29,791 bases of DNA from CAIQJJ01 sp964606085 (GTDB lineage: Bacteria > Chloroflexota > Anaerolineae > Anaerolineales > UBA4823), in contig CAZSFD010000063.1 in assembly GCA_964606085.1 (NCBI GenBank), positions 1-29,791 on the forward strand. Reading direction: 5' to 3'. Below are positions 1 through 7,740 of the stretch, one piece after another; position 1 is the first letter of the stretch, and every line of letters begins with the position of its first letter. Under the pieces are notes generated by a model. The model did not search any database, had not been told where the DNA came from, and saw only the letters and a list, made by a program, of their open reading frames with translations. A program made the translations under genes and the position numbers.

Positions 1-62
1 CCTTTTCATCTTTTTGATTTGCTTTTGCTCCTTGACATATTACCGAATCGCTTTTTCAAATT

Positions 63-93
63 AGCCAGGGCGCACACTTCATGCGCCCTGGCT
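63..93 (-). terminator. Hairpin downstream of the beta-helix gene
   Basis: A perfect 12-bp stem (63-74 pairs with 82-93) encloses a 7-nt loop. Read leftward it lies about 50 nt past the stop of the secreted-protein gene and is followed by a short AT-rich stretch (AATTTG), so it is a plausible terminator for that gene. The T-run is poor, so it could also act in both directions for a gene beyond the left edge. Bases 1-60 hold no recognisable gene; a TTGACA hexamer at 32-37 has no convincing -10 partner. Confidence 0.6.
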
Positions 94-142
94 GTGTTTC
101 TCAGCAGGACAAATTGGCTTTGGCTGGTCAAAAGCCGGCCAT

Positions 143-1771
143 TTAGCGAATGATCAAGGGCAGGTAGATTTTCTTCGTGTTATCGGGCAGCCACAGGGCG
201 GTCAGGCCGGTGGTCGTTCCAGCGCTCATGCCAGCGATGGTGTTGTAGGCGGCAGTGGTGCTGGTGGTGCGCAAGCCCTGGCCGTTGGTCAACGCGGCGG
301 GCAGCGTGGCCGTCCAATTGCCGCTGGCATTGGCGGTGACCACGGCCAGCGATTGCAGCGTTTCGGTGATGCCGTCGTTGTCGTCGAGGAAGATTTCGAT
401 GATGCAGTTGGGGCAGGGGCTGTTTGCGCCGCTCGTGCCAGTGACGTTCACGCCGTCCACCTTGCTGATGGCCGCGGGCTGGAACTGCCGAAAGGCGGTG
501 GGCATGTTCTTGGCCACCTGGATAGCATCTTCGGGGTTGTCACCCGCCGGGCTTTCACCCCAGGGCGTGACCTTTTTGATCACATTGCCGCGCAGGGTGT
601 TGGCATCAGACGTGGAAACCACGGGCGTATCGTTGAGCGAAATGGCCGAAAGTTCGGGGCGGATGATCTGGTTGGTGGTGATCTGGTTGAACTCGGTGCT
701 GCTTTGCAGATAGATGCCGCGCCCGCAGACGCCAATTTCGTTATTTTCAGCATCCAAACCGATCTTGTTGTTGCGGATGATGTGGTTGTCGCCGCTAACG
801 CGGATGGTATCGGCCTGGATGGTGGGCGGTTCGACGGCGATGCGTATGCCGGCAAAGATGTTGTTCTCGATGATATTACCATCGCCAGCCATGCTGATGC
901 CGCTGCCGCCCTGCCAATCTACCGGCGAGCAGATCAGGCTGGGGTCGGTCTGTTTGTCTGGCACAGTGCCGTCGGCGGTGGTGCCGACGTAGTTGTTGGC
1001 GAACAGGCCATCATCGCCGTTGATGGCGGCGGCTACGCCGGCCAGCCCGGCAAAGACGTTGTTTTGCACGGCATTGCCGGTCGAATTTTCGGCTACCGCA
1101 ATACCCGTGTTGCCGCTGCCATCATCTTCGTTGCCGTTGCGCAGCACAATGTCGCTGCCGTCATCGCTCAGGCCAAACCAGTTATCTTCGATGAGGTTGC
1201 TGCTGGAATTGACATAGATGTGGGTTTTGAAATTCTGGAAGCCCAGGCCGCGGATTTCGTTGGCGTTTTGCGAAGGGGTTTCGCCCAATTTTAGCCCATC
1301 GCGCTGCCCGGTGCCTTGTCCAACCAGGATGATCTTGGGGCCGGTCGTGCGTCCGCCGGGCTGCGTGCTGCCATCTATGATGATATTGCCATTCAGATAG
1401 CGCAGCGTGGCCTGGGCATTCGACGAGATGCCCGCAAACTGGATTTTCCATATCTGCAAGCTGGCATTGTAACCGGCATCGGTGGTGGGGATGTCGAAGG
1501 CGATCAGCACCGGTTTTTGGCCGGCGGACAGCCCGCGCGCTTGAATCACCGCCCGGCGCAGCGTGCAAGGTTCGGCTGGCTTAGAGGCGCAGGTGGTGCT
1601 GTCGCTGGTATCCAGGTCGGCAGTGCTGTTGACGGTGATGGTGGTGACCGGGGTGGCCTGCGGCGTGGCGGGCTGGTCGGCCTGGGCAGAGGCCGCCAAT
1701 GGCAGCAACGCCAGAAGCAGGCTGGCGATCAGCAGGGGGGTCAAAAACGAACGAAGCCAATGTGTTTTCAT
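143..1771 (-). CDS. Secreted CSLREAI-type right-handed beta-helix protein
   Basis: This is a predicted exported cell-surface or extracellular protein of 542 aa; no enzymatic role can be assigned. The N-terminus is a clear signal peptide (basic start, Leu-rich core, ASA-Q cleavage site near residue 28). Around residues 45-80 lies a CSLREAI-like segment (CTLRRAVIQAR), which in Chloroflexota and other bacteria usually opens a parallel beta-helix. The middle (about 110-400) is rich in Asn/Ile/Gly turns with repeated N-x-I-x-x-N patterns (LIEDNWFG, AVQNNVFAG, IIENNIFAG, IIRNNKIG), as expected for beta-helix coils. The chain ends in KKIYLPLIIR, the short hydrophobic-basic tail common on exported Chloroflexota proteins. 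ATG at 1771 is preferred over an in-frame TTG at 1777 because AAAGGA stands 8 nt upstream. It begins 2 nt after the stop of the small gene at 1774-2046, so the two are probably cotranscribed. An adhesin or carbohydrate-active role is possible but not shown. Confidence 0.85.
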   Translation of the reverse strand: MKTHWLRSFLTPLLIASLLLALLPLAASAQADQPATPQATPVTTITVNSTADLDTSDSTTCASKPAEPCTLRRAVIQARGLSAGQKPVLIAFDIPTTDAGYNASLQIWKIQFAGISSNAQATLRYLNGNIIIDGSTQPGGRTTGPKIILVGQGTGQRDGLKLGETPSQNANEIRGLGFQNFKTHIYVNSSSNLIEDNWFGLSDDGSDIVLRNGNEDDGSGNTGIAVAENSTGNAVQNNVFAGLAGVAAAINGDDGLFANNYVGTTADGTVPDKQTDPSLICSPVDWQGGSGISMAGDGNIIENNIFAGIRIAVEPPTIQADTIRVSGDNHIIRNNKIGLDAENNEIGVCGRGIYLQSSTEFNQITTNQIIRPELSAISLNDTPVVSTSDANTLRGNVIKKVTPWGESPAGDNPEDAIQVAKNMPTAFRQFQPAAISKVDGVNVTGTSGANSPCPNCIIEIFLDDNDGITETLQSLAVVTANASGNWTATLPAALTNGQGLRTTSTTAAYNTIAGMSAGTTTGLTALWLPDNTKKIYLPLIIR

Positions 1772-1773
1772 GA

Positions 1774-2046
1774 TCAATTTCCTTTCTGTGAGTAATCGTC
1801 CTGCCGAAGCAGGTTTGGAGATGGTTCTTCACAATCACTCCCCGGACGGGGTTGATTTTCCTTGGAGGAGGCTTCGGAAAGTTGAACCAGGTACCGGCAC
1901 AGCGCCTCGATGCTGCCAAACGCGATCACCTGGCGGGTGTGCGGGTCTTCGAGCGCCGCACGCCAGGCAGCTTGTTCGCGGCTGTCGCCCCGCCAAATTC
2001 GCAAGAGATAGGCAAAGTAATCAGGCATCTCACACCATACCCCCAT
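1774..2046 (-). CDS. Small conserved hypothetical protein
   Basis: A protein of 90 aa (84 aa if the second Met, at 2028, is the start). Its first half (MPDYFAYLLRIWRGDS, then W-RAALEDPHTRQVIAFGSIEALCRYLVQL) follows a pattern I associate with small Chloroflexota proteins of unknown function that combine an aromatic strand, a W-RASLEDP turn and a 'F-S-EAL--YL' helix. The second half is polar, low in structure and probably dispensable. No signal peptide, Cys cluster or membrane segment is visible. It lies directly upstream of the secreted beta-helix gene with a 2-nt gap, which suggests one transcript. The start is uncertain: ATG 2046 has no clear ribosome site, and ATG 2028 has only a weak GTGAG before it. 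Function unknown. Confidence 0.6.
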   Translation of the reverse strand: MGVWCEMPDYFAYLLRIWRGDSREQAAWRAALEDPHTRQVIAFGSIEALCRYLVQLSEASSKENQPRPGSDCEEPSPNLLRQDDYSQKGN

Positions 2047-2059
2047 GATACGAATCAGC

Positions 2060-2081
2060 CGTCAAAAAAACGTCAAAAAAG
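2060..2081. promoter_or_regulatory. Tandem 11-bp direct repeat, candidate operator or -35 region
   Basis: Two adjacent copies of cgtcaaaaaaa / cgtcaaaaaag lie just upstream of the small leftward gene. Read on the minus strand each contains TTTGACG, close to a -35 TTGACA, spaced by one helical turn. A convincing leftward -10 is not seen; the best, GTATCA, would overlap the ATG at 2046 and would argue for the start at 2028. The role as operator or promoter is inferred. Confidence 0.3.
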
Positions 2082-2087
2082 TTCGCG

Positions 2088-2093
2088 TATAAT
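2088..2093 (+). promoter_or_regulatory. Possible -10 box for the BTAD regulator
   Basis: A perfect TATAAT lies in an AT-rich island inside GC-rich sequence. No good -35 sits 16-18 nt upstream (A-tract instead), so the call is tentative. If used, the mRNA would carry a leader of about 315 nt spanning the hairpin repeats at 2119-2339 before the GTG start at 2415. Confidence 0.3.
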
Positions 2094-2118
2094 ACCTGGG
2101 GCCGCCGGGAACCCCGCC

Positions 2119-2339
2119 CGGCGATTAAGCGCCGCTTTTGCCCAATGGCCCTGCCCGGCGATCAATCGCCGGGCTAACAGCAGCGCCCGCTGAAGCGGGC
2201 TTGAAGCCGGGGTCAACGGCGCACGAAGCCCAGCGTCGGGCGATCAATCGCCGCTTTTGCCCAATGGCCCTGCCCGGCGATCAATCGCCGGGCTAACAGC
2301 AGCGCCCGCTGAAGCGGGCTTGAAGCCAGGGTCAACGGC
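2119..2339. repeat. Two-copy 119-bp-period direct repeat built of palindromes
   Basis: Bases 2131-2220 recur at 2250-2339 with one mismatch over 90 bp (period 119); similarity continues weakly about 12 bp to the left of each copy. Each copy holds two REP-like hairpins: a 10-bp stem GCCCGGCGAT/ATCGCCGGGC with a 2-nt centre (first copy about 2153-2174) and a 7-bp stem GCCCGCT/AGCGGGC. The second hairpin core CCCGCTGAAGCGGG recurs at 29043-29058, so it is a dispersed family. No coding potential is evident here. The stretch 2340-2414 holds only the leader and ribosome site of the next gene. Confidence 0.85.
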
Positions 2340-2414
2340 CACCTCTGGTTGGTAACCCAGGATCGCCCGCAGCGCCTGGCCCGGTAGACCTGGCGCATCC
2401 TTGAAAGATCACCT

Positions 2415-5400
2415 GTGACCACACTCCACATCCACTGCCTCGGCGCGTTCCAGGCCACGCTGGACGGCAACCCCCTCGCCTTCGACACCGACAAGTCGCG
2501 CGCCCTGCTGGCCTACCTGGCGATTGAAGCAGGCCAACCGCAGCATCGCGCCCGGCTGGCGGGCCTGCTGTGGTCTGATGCGCCCGAAGAGCGCGCCTTG
2601 CACAACCTGCGCCAGGCGCTCTCTGGCCTGCGCAAAAGCCTGGGCGACGACGCCAATGCCGCCCCCTACCTGCTGATCCAACGCGACACGGTGCAGTTCA
2701 ACCCGCAAAGCGATGCCTGGCTGGATGTCACTGCCCTCGAAACCGACCTGAGCGCCGCCCAACAACATTACCAGCCAGGCCCCGGCCCTCGCCCACACTG
2801 CCGCCTGAACTTGCGCCAGTTGCAACGCGCCGTGGCGCGCTTTCGCGGCCCCTTGCTCGATCAGCTCTACCTCAGCGGCAGCCCGCTCTTCGACGAATGG
2901 GCCAGCCTGAAACGGGAAGCCCTCAACCAGCGCATGATCGCCGCCCTGGCCCTGCTGGCCGACCAGTACGAACGGCGCGGCGAAATGGCCCAGGCGCGCC
3001 AGTTCGCCAGCCAGATCGCCGCCCTGGCCCCCTGGGATGAAACCGCCCAGGCCCAGGTGATGCGCCTGCTGGCCGTCGAAGGCCAATGGAGCGCCGCCCA
3101 GGCGCAATACCATCACCTGCGGCGCTACCTGCGCGAACAACTGGCCGTTGAACCGACCGCCGAAACAGCCGCCCTGTTCGAGCAAATCCGCAGCCACGCC
3201 GCGCAGAACAGGCCGCTGGCCGCAAAGCAGCCGCGGGCGCGTCACAACCTGCCGCTCGCGGCCATCCCCCTGATCGGACGTGAAGACGAACTGGATGCCA
3301 TTGCCGCTGCCCTGGCCGACCCCTGCTGCCGCCTGTTGACCATCCTCGGGCCGGGCGGGGTGGGCAAAAGCCACCTGGCCCTCGAAGCCGCCCGCGGGCA
3401 GGTGGGCATCTTCGCCGATGGCGTTTTCTGCGCCCCGCTGGCCGCCCTGACCAACGCCGATATGCTGCCCGCCGCCCTGGCCGATGCGCTGGGCTTTACC
3501 TTCTTTGGCGAAGAACCCGCCAGCGAGCAATTGGTGCGCTACCTGGCCGAAAAGCACGTTCTCCTGCTGCTCGACAACCTGGAACAACTACTCCCCCTGG
3601 CCGCCGAGGGCCTGATCGTGCAGATTCTCGCCCACGCCCCCGGCGTAGCGCTGCTGATCACCTCGCGGCAGCGCCTGAACTTGCAAGAAGAATGCCTGCT
3701 GCCGCTGAACGGCCTGGCGTATCCGACCCAACAGGATATCCGCGCAGACCAGGGCGCAGACCCCGAACACGCATCCGTGCAACTCTTCGTCAGCCGGGCG
3801 CAGCGCGTCCAGCCTGGGTTTGGGCTGCACAGCGCCGCCAACCGCCAGGCTGCGGCGCAAATTTGTCACTTGCTGGAGGGGCTGCCGCTGGGCATCGAAC
3901 TGGCCGCCGCCTCGTTATGGTCGCACACCGCCGCCGAAATTGCAGCCAGCCTGAGCAACAGCCTGCACTCGTTCGAATCGGCAGCGATCAACGCCAGCGA
4001 CCGTCACCGCAGCCTGTGGGCGGCCTTCGAGGTTTCGTGGGCGCTGCTATCTGCCGAAGAGCAGGCCATTCTGGCGCAGCTAGCGGTGTTTCGCGGCGGC
4101 TTCGATGCCGCCCTGGCCCAGCAAGTCATTCGAGCGCCCGTGGCCTTGCTGGCCGCCCTGGTGGATAAGTCGCTGCTGCGCCGCGGCGCTGCAGAAAGCG
4201 ATACCACCGGGCGCTACCACCTGCACGAAGCCATCCGCCAGTTCGCCGCCGAAAAACTGGCCGCCGCGCCGGCCCAGGCCGCCGCCACCCGTCGCGATCA
4301 TGCGCAAGTGCTGGCATCCTTTTTGGCGGCCCGCACCGCTGCCCTTAAAAGCGCCGGACAAATGCAAGCCCTGGCCGAGATCGCCCTCGAATGGGAAAAC
4401 GTGCGTCAGGCCTGGGCCTGGCTGGTGCAACACGCTGCTGCCGAAGCAATTTCCCACTGCGCCGAAGCCATCTATCACTTTTGCGGCATTCGTTGGCGCC
4501 ACACGGAGGCCATCGAACTCTTCACGGCTGCCGCCGATGCCCTGGGAGGCGCTCCTGCTGTCCAGGCCAGGGTGCTGACTTTTTTGGGAGCGGCGGCGTA
4601 TCGCAGCTTCGAAATGGAGCGTTGTGAAACGGCCCTTCAGCGGGCTTTGGAACTTTACACCACCCTCGATCTCCCCAATCCTCTGGCGTTGTGCCTGGTA
4701 TATGCTTCGGGCCTGGCGTCACGCCGCAAAGACCCGCCCCTGGCCCGCCAGCGCTGCTTGCAGGCGTTGGCGCTCTTCGAGCAAACCGGCGATACCTGGG
4801 GCCAGGCTTACGCATACTATCAACTGGGGCTGCTCGAAAGCCGGGCCGGGCGTGTGACCGAAATGCGCCAGGCGCTCGAAGCCAGCCTGCAAGCCGCCCG
4901 CGCCAGCGGCGATCAGCGCCGTCAGATCGGCCCGCTCAACCTGCTGGGCGATCTGGCCTGTCAGATGGGGGCGTATGCCGAGTCGCAAACCTGGTTTGAG
5001 CAGGCCCTGGCGCTCAGCCGCGACCTGGATGACCGTTATAACATCGCCCTGACCCTGATCAACCTGGGAACGGCCCACCACTACACCGCCCACTTCGACC
5101 AGGCCAAACAATGCTATGAAGAAAGCATCATCATCTCACAAGACATTGGCGACCTGAGCAACCAGGGATTGGCGCTGTCGAACCTGTGCGAACTGGCCCT
5201 GGTGCAAGGGCGCTTTGCCGAAGGGCTGGCGTATGCCCGGCAGGGCCTGGCGTTGGCCAGCAAAGCCAGAGATGAATGGGGTGAACTGATCGGCTGGATC
5301 AACCTGGCCGATGCCGCCATCCACCTGAAAGATGTCCCCGCGGCCCGCGATTCTCTCGCGCATGCGCTGCCGCGGGCGGCGCAATCGAAAGAACCGGCCC

Positions 5401-5603
5401 TCCTGCTGCGCGCCTTGCTGCACCAGGGCCGGTTACATCTGCTGATGGGGGAAAAGGAAAAAGCCAGCGCGCTGCTGGGGTTGGTGATCCATCATCCCGC
5501 CACCTACGATGAACACCGCGAGGCGGCTCGGCAAGCATTACAAGAAGCACACCTGCCCATTCCACCTGCGGCAACTATCACACTCGAAACCGCCGTCGGT
5601 TGA
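2415..5603 (+). CDS. SARP/AfsR-like transcriptional regulator (BTAD, NB-ARC ATPase, TPR)
   Basis: Large cytoplasmic DNA-binding regulator of 1062 aa, of the kind abundant in Chloroflexota and Actinobacteria. Residues 1-95 form an OmpR-like winged helix (LHIHCLGAFQATLDG, then the R-LLAYLA and L-G-LW motifs). About 100-265 is the bacterial transcriptional activator domain with helical repeats (LRRYLREQLAVEPTAET at its end). The ATPase has a P-loop GPGGVGKS at 312-319, a Walker-B-like LLLLDNLEQLL, an LITSRQRL sensor and the GLPLGIELAA motif. From about 640 to the end are TPR-like helical repeats (for example GQAYAYYQLGLLE, ALTLINLGTAHHYT). Start codon is GTG; GAAAG lies 7 nt upstream and the protein begins exactly at the family's first strand. 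It is a stand-alone gene with a hairpin-repeat leader. Such proteins act as ATP-gated activators; target genes and ligand are unknown. Confidence 0.92.
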   Translation: MTTLHIHCLGAFQATLDGNPLAFDTDKSRALLAYLAIEAGQPQHRARLAGLLWSDAPEERALHNLRQALSGLRKSLGDDANAAPYLLIQRDTVQFNPQSDAWLDVTALETDLSAAQQHYQPGPGPRPHCRLNLRQLQRAVARFRGPLLDQLYLSGSPLFDEWASLKREALNQRMIAALALLADQYERRGEMAQARQFASQIAALAPWDETAQAQVMRLLAVEGQWSAAQAQYHHLRRYLREQLAVEPTAETAALFEQIRSHAAQNRPLAAKQPRARHNLPLAAIPLIGREDELDAIAAALADPCCRLLTILGPGGVGKSHLALEAARGQVGIFADGVFCAPLAALTNADMLPAALADALGFTFFGEEPASEQLVRYLAEKHVLLLLDNLEQLLPLAAEGLIVQILAHAPGVALLITSRQRLNLQEECLLPLNGLAYPTQQDIRADQGADPEHASVQLFVSRAQRVQPGFGLHSAANRQAAAQICHLLEGLPLGIELAAASLWSHTAAEIAASLSNSLHSFESAAINASDRHRSLWAAFEVSWALLSAEEQAILAQLAVFRGGFDAALAQQVIRAPVALLAALVDKSLLRRGAAESDTTGRYHLHEAIRQFAAEKLAAAPAQAAATRRDHAQVLASFLAARTAALKSAGQMQALAEIALEWENVRQAWAWLVQHAAAEAISHCAEAIYHFCGIRWRHTEAIELFTAAADALGGAPAVQARVLTFLGAAAYRSFEMERCETALQRALELYTTLDLPNPLALCLVYASGLASRRKDPPLARQRCLQALALFEQTGDTWGQAYAYYQLGLLESRAGRVTEMRQALEASLQAARASGDQRRQIGPLNLLGDLACQMGAYAESQTWFEQALALSRDLDDRYNIALTLINLGTAHHYTAHFDQAKQCYEESIIISQDIGDLSNQGLALSNLCELALVQGRFAEGLAYARQGLALASKARDEWGELIGWINLADAAIHLKDVPAARDSLAHALPRAAQSKEPALLLRALLHQGRLHLLMGEKEKASALLGLVIHHPATYDEHREAARQALQEAHLPIPPAATITLETAVG

Positions 5604-5607
5604 CTTG

Positions 5608-5658
5608 GGTTGAGCTTGTCGAAACCCTGGTCGAAACCTGGTCTCGACAGGCTCGACC
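5608..5658. terminator. Strong hairpin between convergent genes
   Basis: Two 19-nt arms (5608-5626 and 5640-5658) pair with only one A-C mismatch and two G-U pairs around a 13-nt loop. The hairpin begins 5 nt after the TGA of the BTAD gene and stands before the 3' end of the leftward AraC gene, so a bidirectional transcription stop is likely. There is no U-tract. The arm sequence (GTTGAGCTTGTCGAA type) is also a widely dispersed bacterial repeat motif. Confidence 0.6.
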
Positions 5659-5699
5659 AACGGGCAACACCGGTTGACCTGGGTTGGGTGGGATATGAC

Positions 5700-6590
5700 T
5701 CACAACCCTTCCATCGGAAAATACAGATCGCACTCGCAATACTGCTTGCTGCAACGAGCGTAGTTAATCAGCTCGAAGCGAAAATTCTCCCGCAGCCGAA
5801 ACGTAATCGTGGGTGTCCACTTCTCACGCACAAAATCCAACAGTTGGCGCAGATGCTTCGACGAAATCTCCTCCGGGCGGTGCAGCCCCAGGTAGGTAAA
5901 CACGCCATACTTGTGGGCGGGGATGCGTTTGACCGTCATCTCTGGCGGGATAATGCTGGCGGCGTTGACCTGGATGGATGGCTGGTAACAAATGTAGTGG
6001 AGATCGCCATTGGGGATTGTGGTGTGGCCGTAATAGACATCCTTGGACACCGGGTTCAGCACCCGGGGGCGCTGCTGATAGAAAAACTCGACGTACAGGC
6101 GGTTGGCCGTCTGATGGCGCAGATCGTCTTCCAGGCTCACCCGCTGCGGAATCCCCGCCAGCGAAAAGGCCGGCAGCACCATCACCGCTTTCAAGAATAT
6201 TAACCCTTCGCCGGCACGCTGCATAAAATCGGCATTGAAGCGATCCAGGATATTCAGGGGGACGGGATGTTTGCGCCAACGCGCCGGTGTGACCCCAAAC
6301 TCGTCTTTGAAAACGCGGTTGTAAGCCCGCTCTGAGCCAAAGGCGTGCTTATCGGCAATGAAGTCAATCGAGGCGGTGTCATGCAGCAGATCGGCCACCG
6401 AATTGGCAATCCGCCGCCGACGGACGTACTCCATTAGCCCGGTTGCCGTCGCGCCTTTCCAGATGCGCAGCAAGTGAAACTTGGAGATATTGACATTCTC
6501 CGAAATGCAATCCAGCGTCAACTCATCGTAGAGATGGCGCTCGATGTAATCGGTGGTGTCTTTCAAGATTTGTAAAAGATAATGCTCCAT
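5700..6590 (-). CDS. AraC-family regulator with GyrI-like effector-binding domain
   Basis: A cytoplasmic transcription factor of 296 aa. Residues 5-107 form the two-HTH AraC/XylS domain: first helix-turn-helix about 24-46 (LTLDCISENVNISKFHLLRI), second about 74-96, ending in the signature F-DEFGVTPARWR. Residues 120-296 match the Rob/BmrR/SbmC (GyrI-like) effector domain: the strand LPAFSLAGIPQRVS, then ECDLYFPME at the extreme C-terminus, typical of this fold, which binds hydrophobic or cationic drugs. The N-terminal DNA-binding, C-terminal sensor order is that of Rob. It is transcribed divergently from the nucleotidyltransferase gene; the 115-bp gap to that gene's preferred start should hold both promoters. 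By family analogy it senses a small lipophilic molecule and activates neighbouring genes; the ligand is not predictable. Confidence 0.88.
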   Translation of the reverse strand: MEHYLLQILKDTTDYIERHLYDELTLDCISENVNISKFHLLRIWKGATATGLMEYVRRRRIANSVADLLHDTASIDFIADKHAFGSERAYNRVFKDEFGVTPARWRKHPVPLNILDRFNADFMQRAGEGLIFLKAVMVLPAFSLAGIPQRVSLEDDLRHQTANRLYVEFFYQQRPRVLNPVSKDVYYGHTTIPNGDLHYICYQPSIQVNAASIIPPEMTVKRIPAHKYGVFTYLGLHRPEEISSKHLRQLLDFVREKWTPTITFRLRENFRFELINYARCSKQYCECDLYFPMEGL

Positions 6591-6637
6591 GCAGCCATCA
6601 TCCGCAATTTCTGTCCTGTTTGATCCGCCGTCGCTTC

Positions 6638-6643
6638 TATAAT
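6638..6643 (+). promoter_or_regulatory. Probable -10 box of the nucleotidyltransferase gene
   Basis: A perfect TATAAT lies in the divergent intergenic region 6591-6705. The -35 is degenerate (CTGTTT at 6616-6621, spacer 16), which fits a promoter needing an activator such as the adjacent AraC protein. Predicted transcript start is near 6650. Confidence 0.45.
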
Positions 6644-6705
6644 GATTCTAATCGTAAGCCTTCTGTGACAAAGGACAAAAATTGCGCTAAGAAATGGAGC
6701 CAACG

Positions 6706-7623
6706 ATGGACGAAAAAGAACAAGCCGTATTGAAAGAACGCTTCCAACAGGCCATTGATCAATTCATCGCCAAGATCAAAGATGATGTCAATGTCATCGC
6801 CGTCATCGTCGGCGGCAGCATGGCCTACGACCTGATCTGGGAGAAAAGCGACGTGGATATGACCGTGATCGTGCGCGACCAGATGTTGAAGGGTGACAGC
6901 CTGAGCATTGTGGAAGATGGCATCACCTTGAATGTGTATGTCGCGACGAGGAGTTCCTTCAAAAGATGGGCAGAAAGCACCATCGGCGGCTCGTTTTTGC
7001 AGTCTTATCTCGCCAAAGGGAAAATCGTGTATTCCACCGACGAAAGCCTGTATGACTACTACGAAGACATCAAACAGATTGGCGAAGACGATATGGCCCT
7101 GACGGCTCTGCGCCTGGCTGGCGAGCTGATCGGGACGATGCACAAAGCGCAAAAGTGGCTGACCGTGCGCCGGGATGCGATGTATGCGCAGTATTTTTTG
7201 TTGATGGCGGCAGAACTGATCGCCCACATGGAATTGAGCATCCGCGGCATCCCCACCTCGCGCAGCGCCATCCAAAAGGCCACCGCCTTCAACCCGGCGA
7301 TCATGCAGGCCTTCTACCATGACCTGATGGCGCACCTGTTAACCGAAACGGAACTGGCAGAGAGAATACACCGGCTGGATGGCTACATCGAAGAACGCAT
7401 GGCCCTGTTCCAGAAACCGGTGATCGAGTATCTCGCCAATGGCGAGATCAAAACAACGGCGACGATTGCCCGGCACCTGCGCCTGGACAGTCACTTTGCC
7501 ATCGAAGTGCTGAATTACCTGGCCGAAAAAGGGGTGATTGACAAGGTCTCTCAATTGATCAAGCTGACGCCGAAAAGCCGCCTGTCGGTTGAAGAAATCG
7601 GGTTTATGTACATCCCGCACTAA
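6706..7623 (+). CDS. MNT-type nucleotidyltransferase with C-terminal winged helix
   Basis: A protein of 305 aa. Near the N-terminus is the polymerase-beta-like nucleotidyltransferase core VIVGGSMAYDLIWEKSDVD: GGS, then the metal-binding D-x-D pair. The next strand (GITLNVYV) has Asn where a third carboxylate is often found. The middle 120 residues are helical and resemble the all-alpha domains that accompany such enzymes. The last 70 (GEIKTTATIARHLRLDSHFAI onward) form a winged helix of the MarR/ArsR kind, so the protein may bind DNA. ATG at 6706 is preferred: GGAG stands 6 nt upstream, inside the codons that follow an earlier in-frame ATG at 6694, which itself lacks a good ribosome site. Relatives transfer NMP to antibiotics or to proteins; the substrate here is unknown. 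It faces away from the AraC/GyrI regulator and precedes the UvrA paralogue. Confidence 0.8.
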   Translation: MDEKEQAVLKERFQQAIDQFIAKIKDDVNVIAVIVGGSMAYDLIWEKSDVDMTVIVRDQMLKGDSLSIVEDGITLNVYVATRSSFKRWAESTIGGSFLQSYLAKGKIVYSTDESLYDYYEDIKQIGEDDMALTALRLAGELIGTMHKAQKWLTVRRDAMYAQYFLLMAAELIAHMELSIRGIPTSRSAIQKATAFNPAIMQAFYHDLMAHLLTETELAERIHRLDGYIEERMALFQKPVIEYLANGEIKTTATIARHLRLDSHFAIEVLNYLAEKGVIDKVSQLIKLTPKSRLSVEEIGFMYIPH

Positions 7624-7631
7624 CCAAAGAA

Positions 7632-7709
7632 TTTCACCACAGAGACACAGAGAACACTGAGAAAACCTGATTTTAAACTCTGTGGACTCTGTGTCTCTGT
7701 GGTAAATTG
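7632..7709. repeat. CACAGAGA inverted repeat between genes
   Basis: A perfect 17-bp inverted repeat (7636-7652 with 7687-7703; core CCACAGAGACACAGAG) extends by a few more pairs with one bulged C. The centre is AT-rich. It belongs to a widespread dispersed palindrome found in many environmental bacteria. It fills most of the 117-bp gap between the nucleotidyltransferase and the UvrA paralogue and may terminate or attenuate transcription between them. Confidence 0.8.
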
Positions 7710-7740
7710 CCTGACTAACGCATTCCCTGGAGCATAGAAT

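Noticed and set aside
353..1294. Long plus-strand open frame (313 codons) opposite the beta-helix gene
   Set aside because: Low-complexity Ala/Val/Asp translation, no ribosome site, and the minus-strand frame has a signal peptide and known motifs.
2140..2340. Insertion sequence or MITE with transposase
   Set aside because: No open frame of a transposase and no terminal inverted repeats with target-site duplication could be found.
2409..3587. Long minus-strand frame (392 codons) opposite the BTAD gene
   Set aside because: Gln/Gly/Ala-rich antisense shadow of GC-rich coding sequence; the plus frame carries clear domains.
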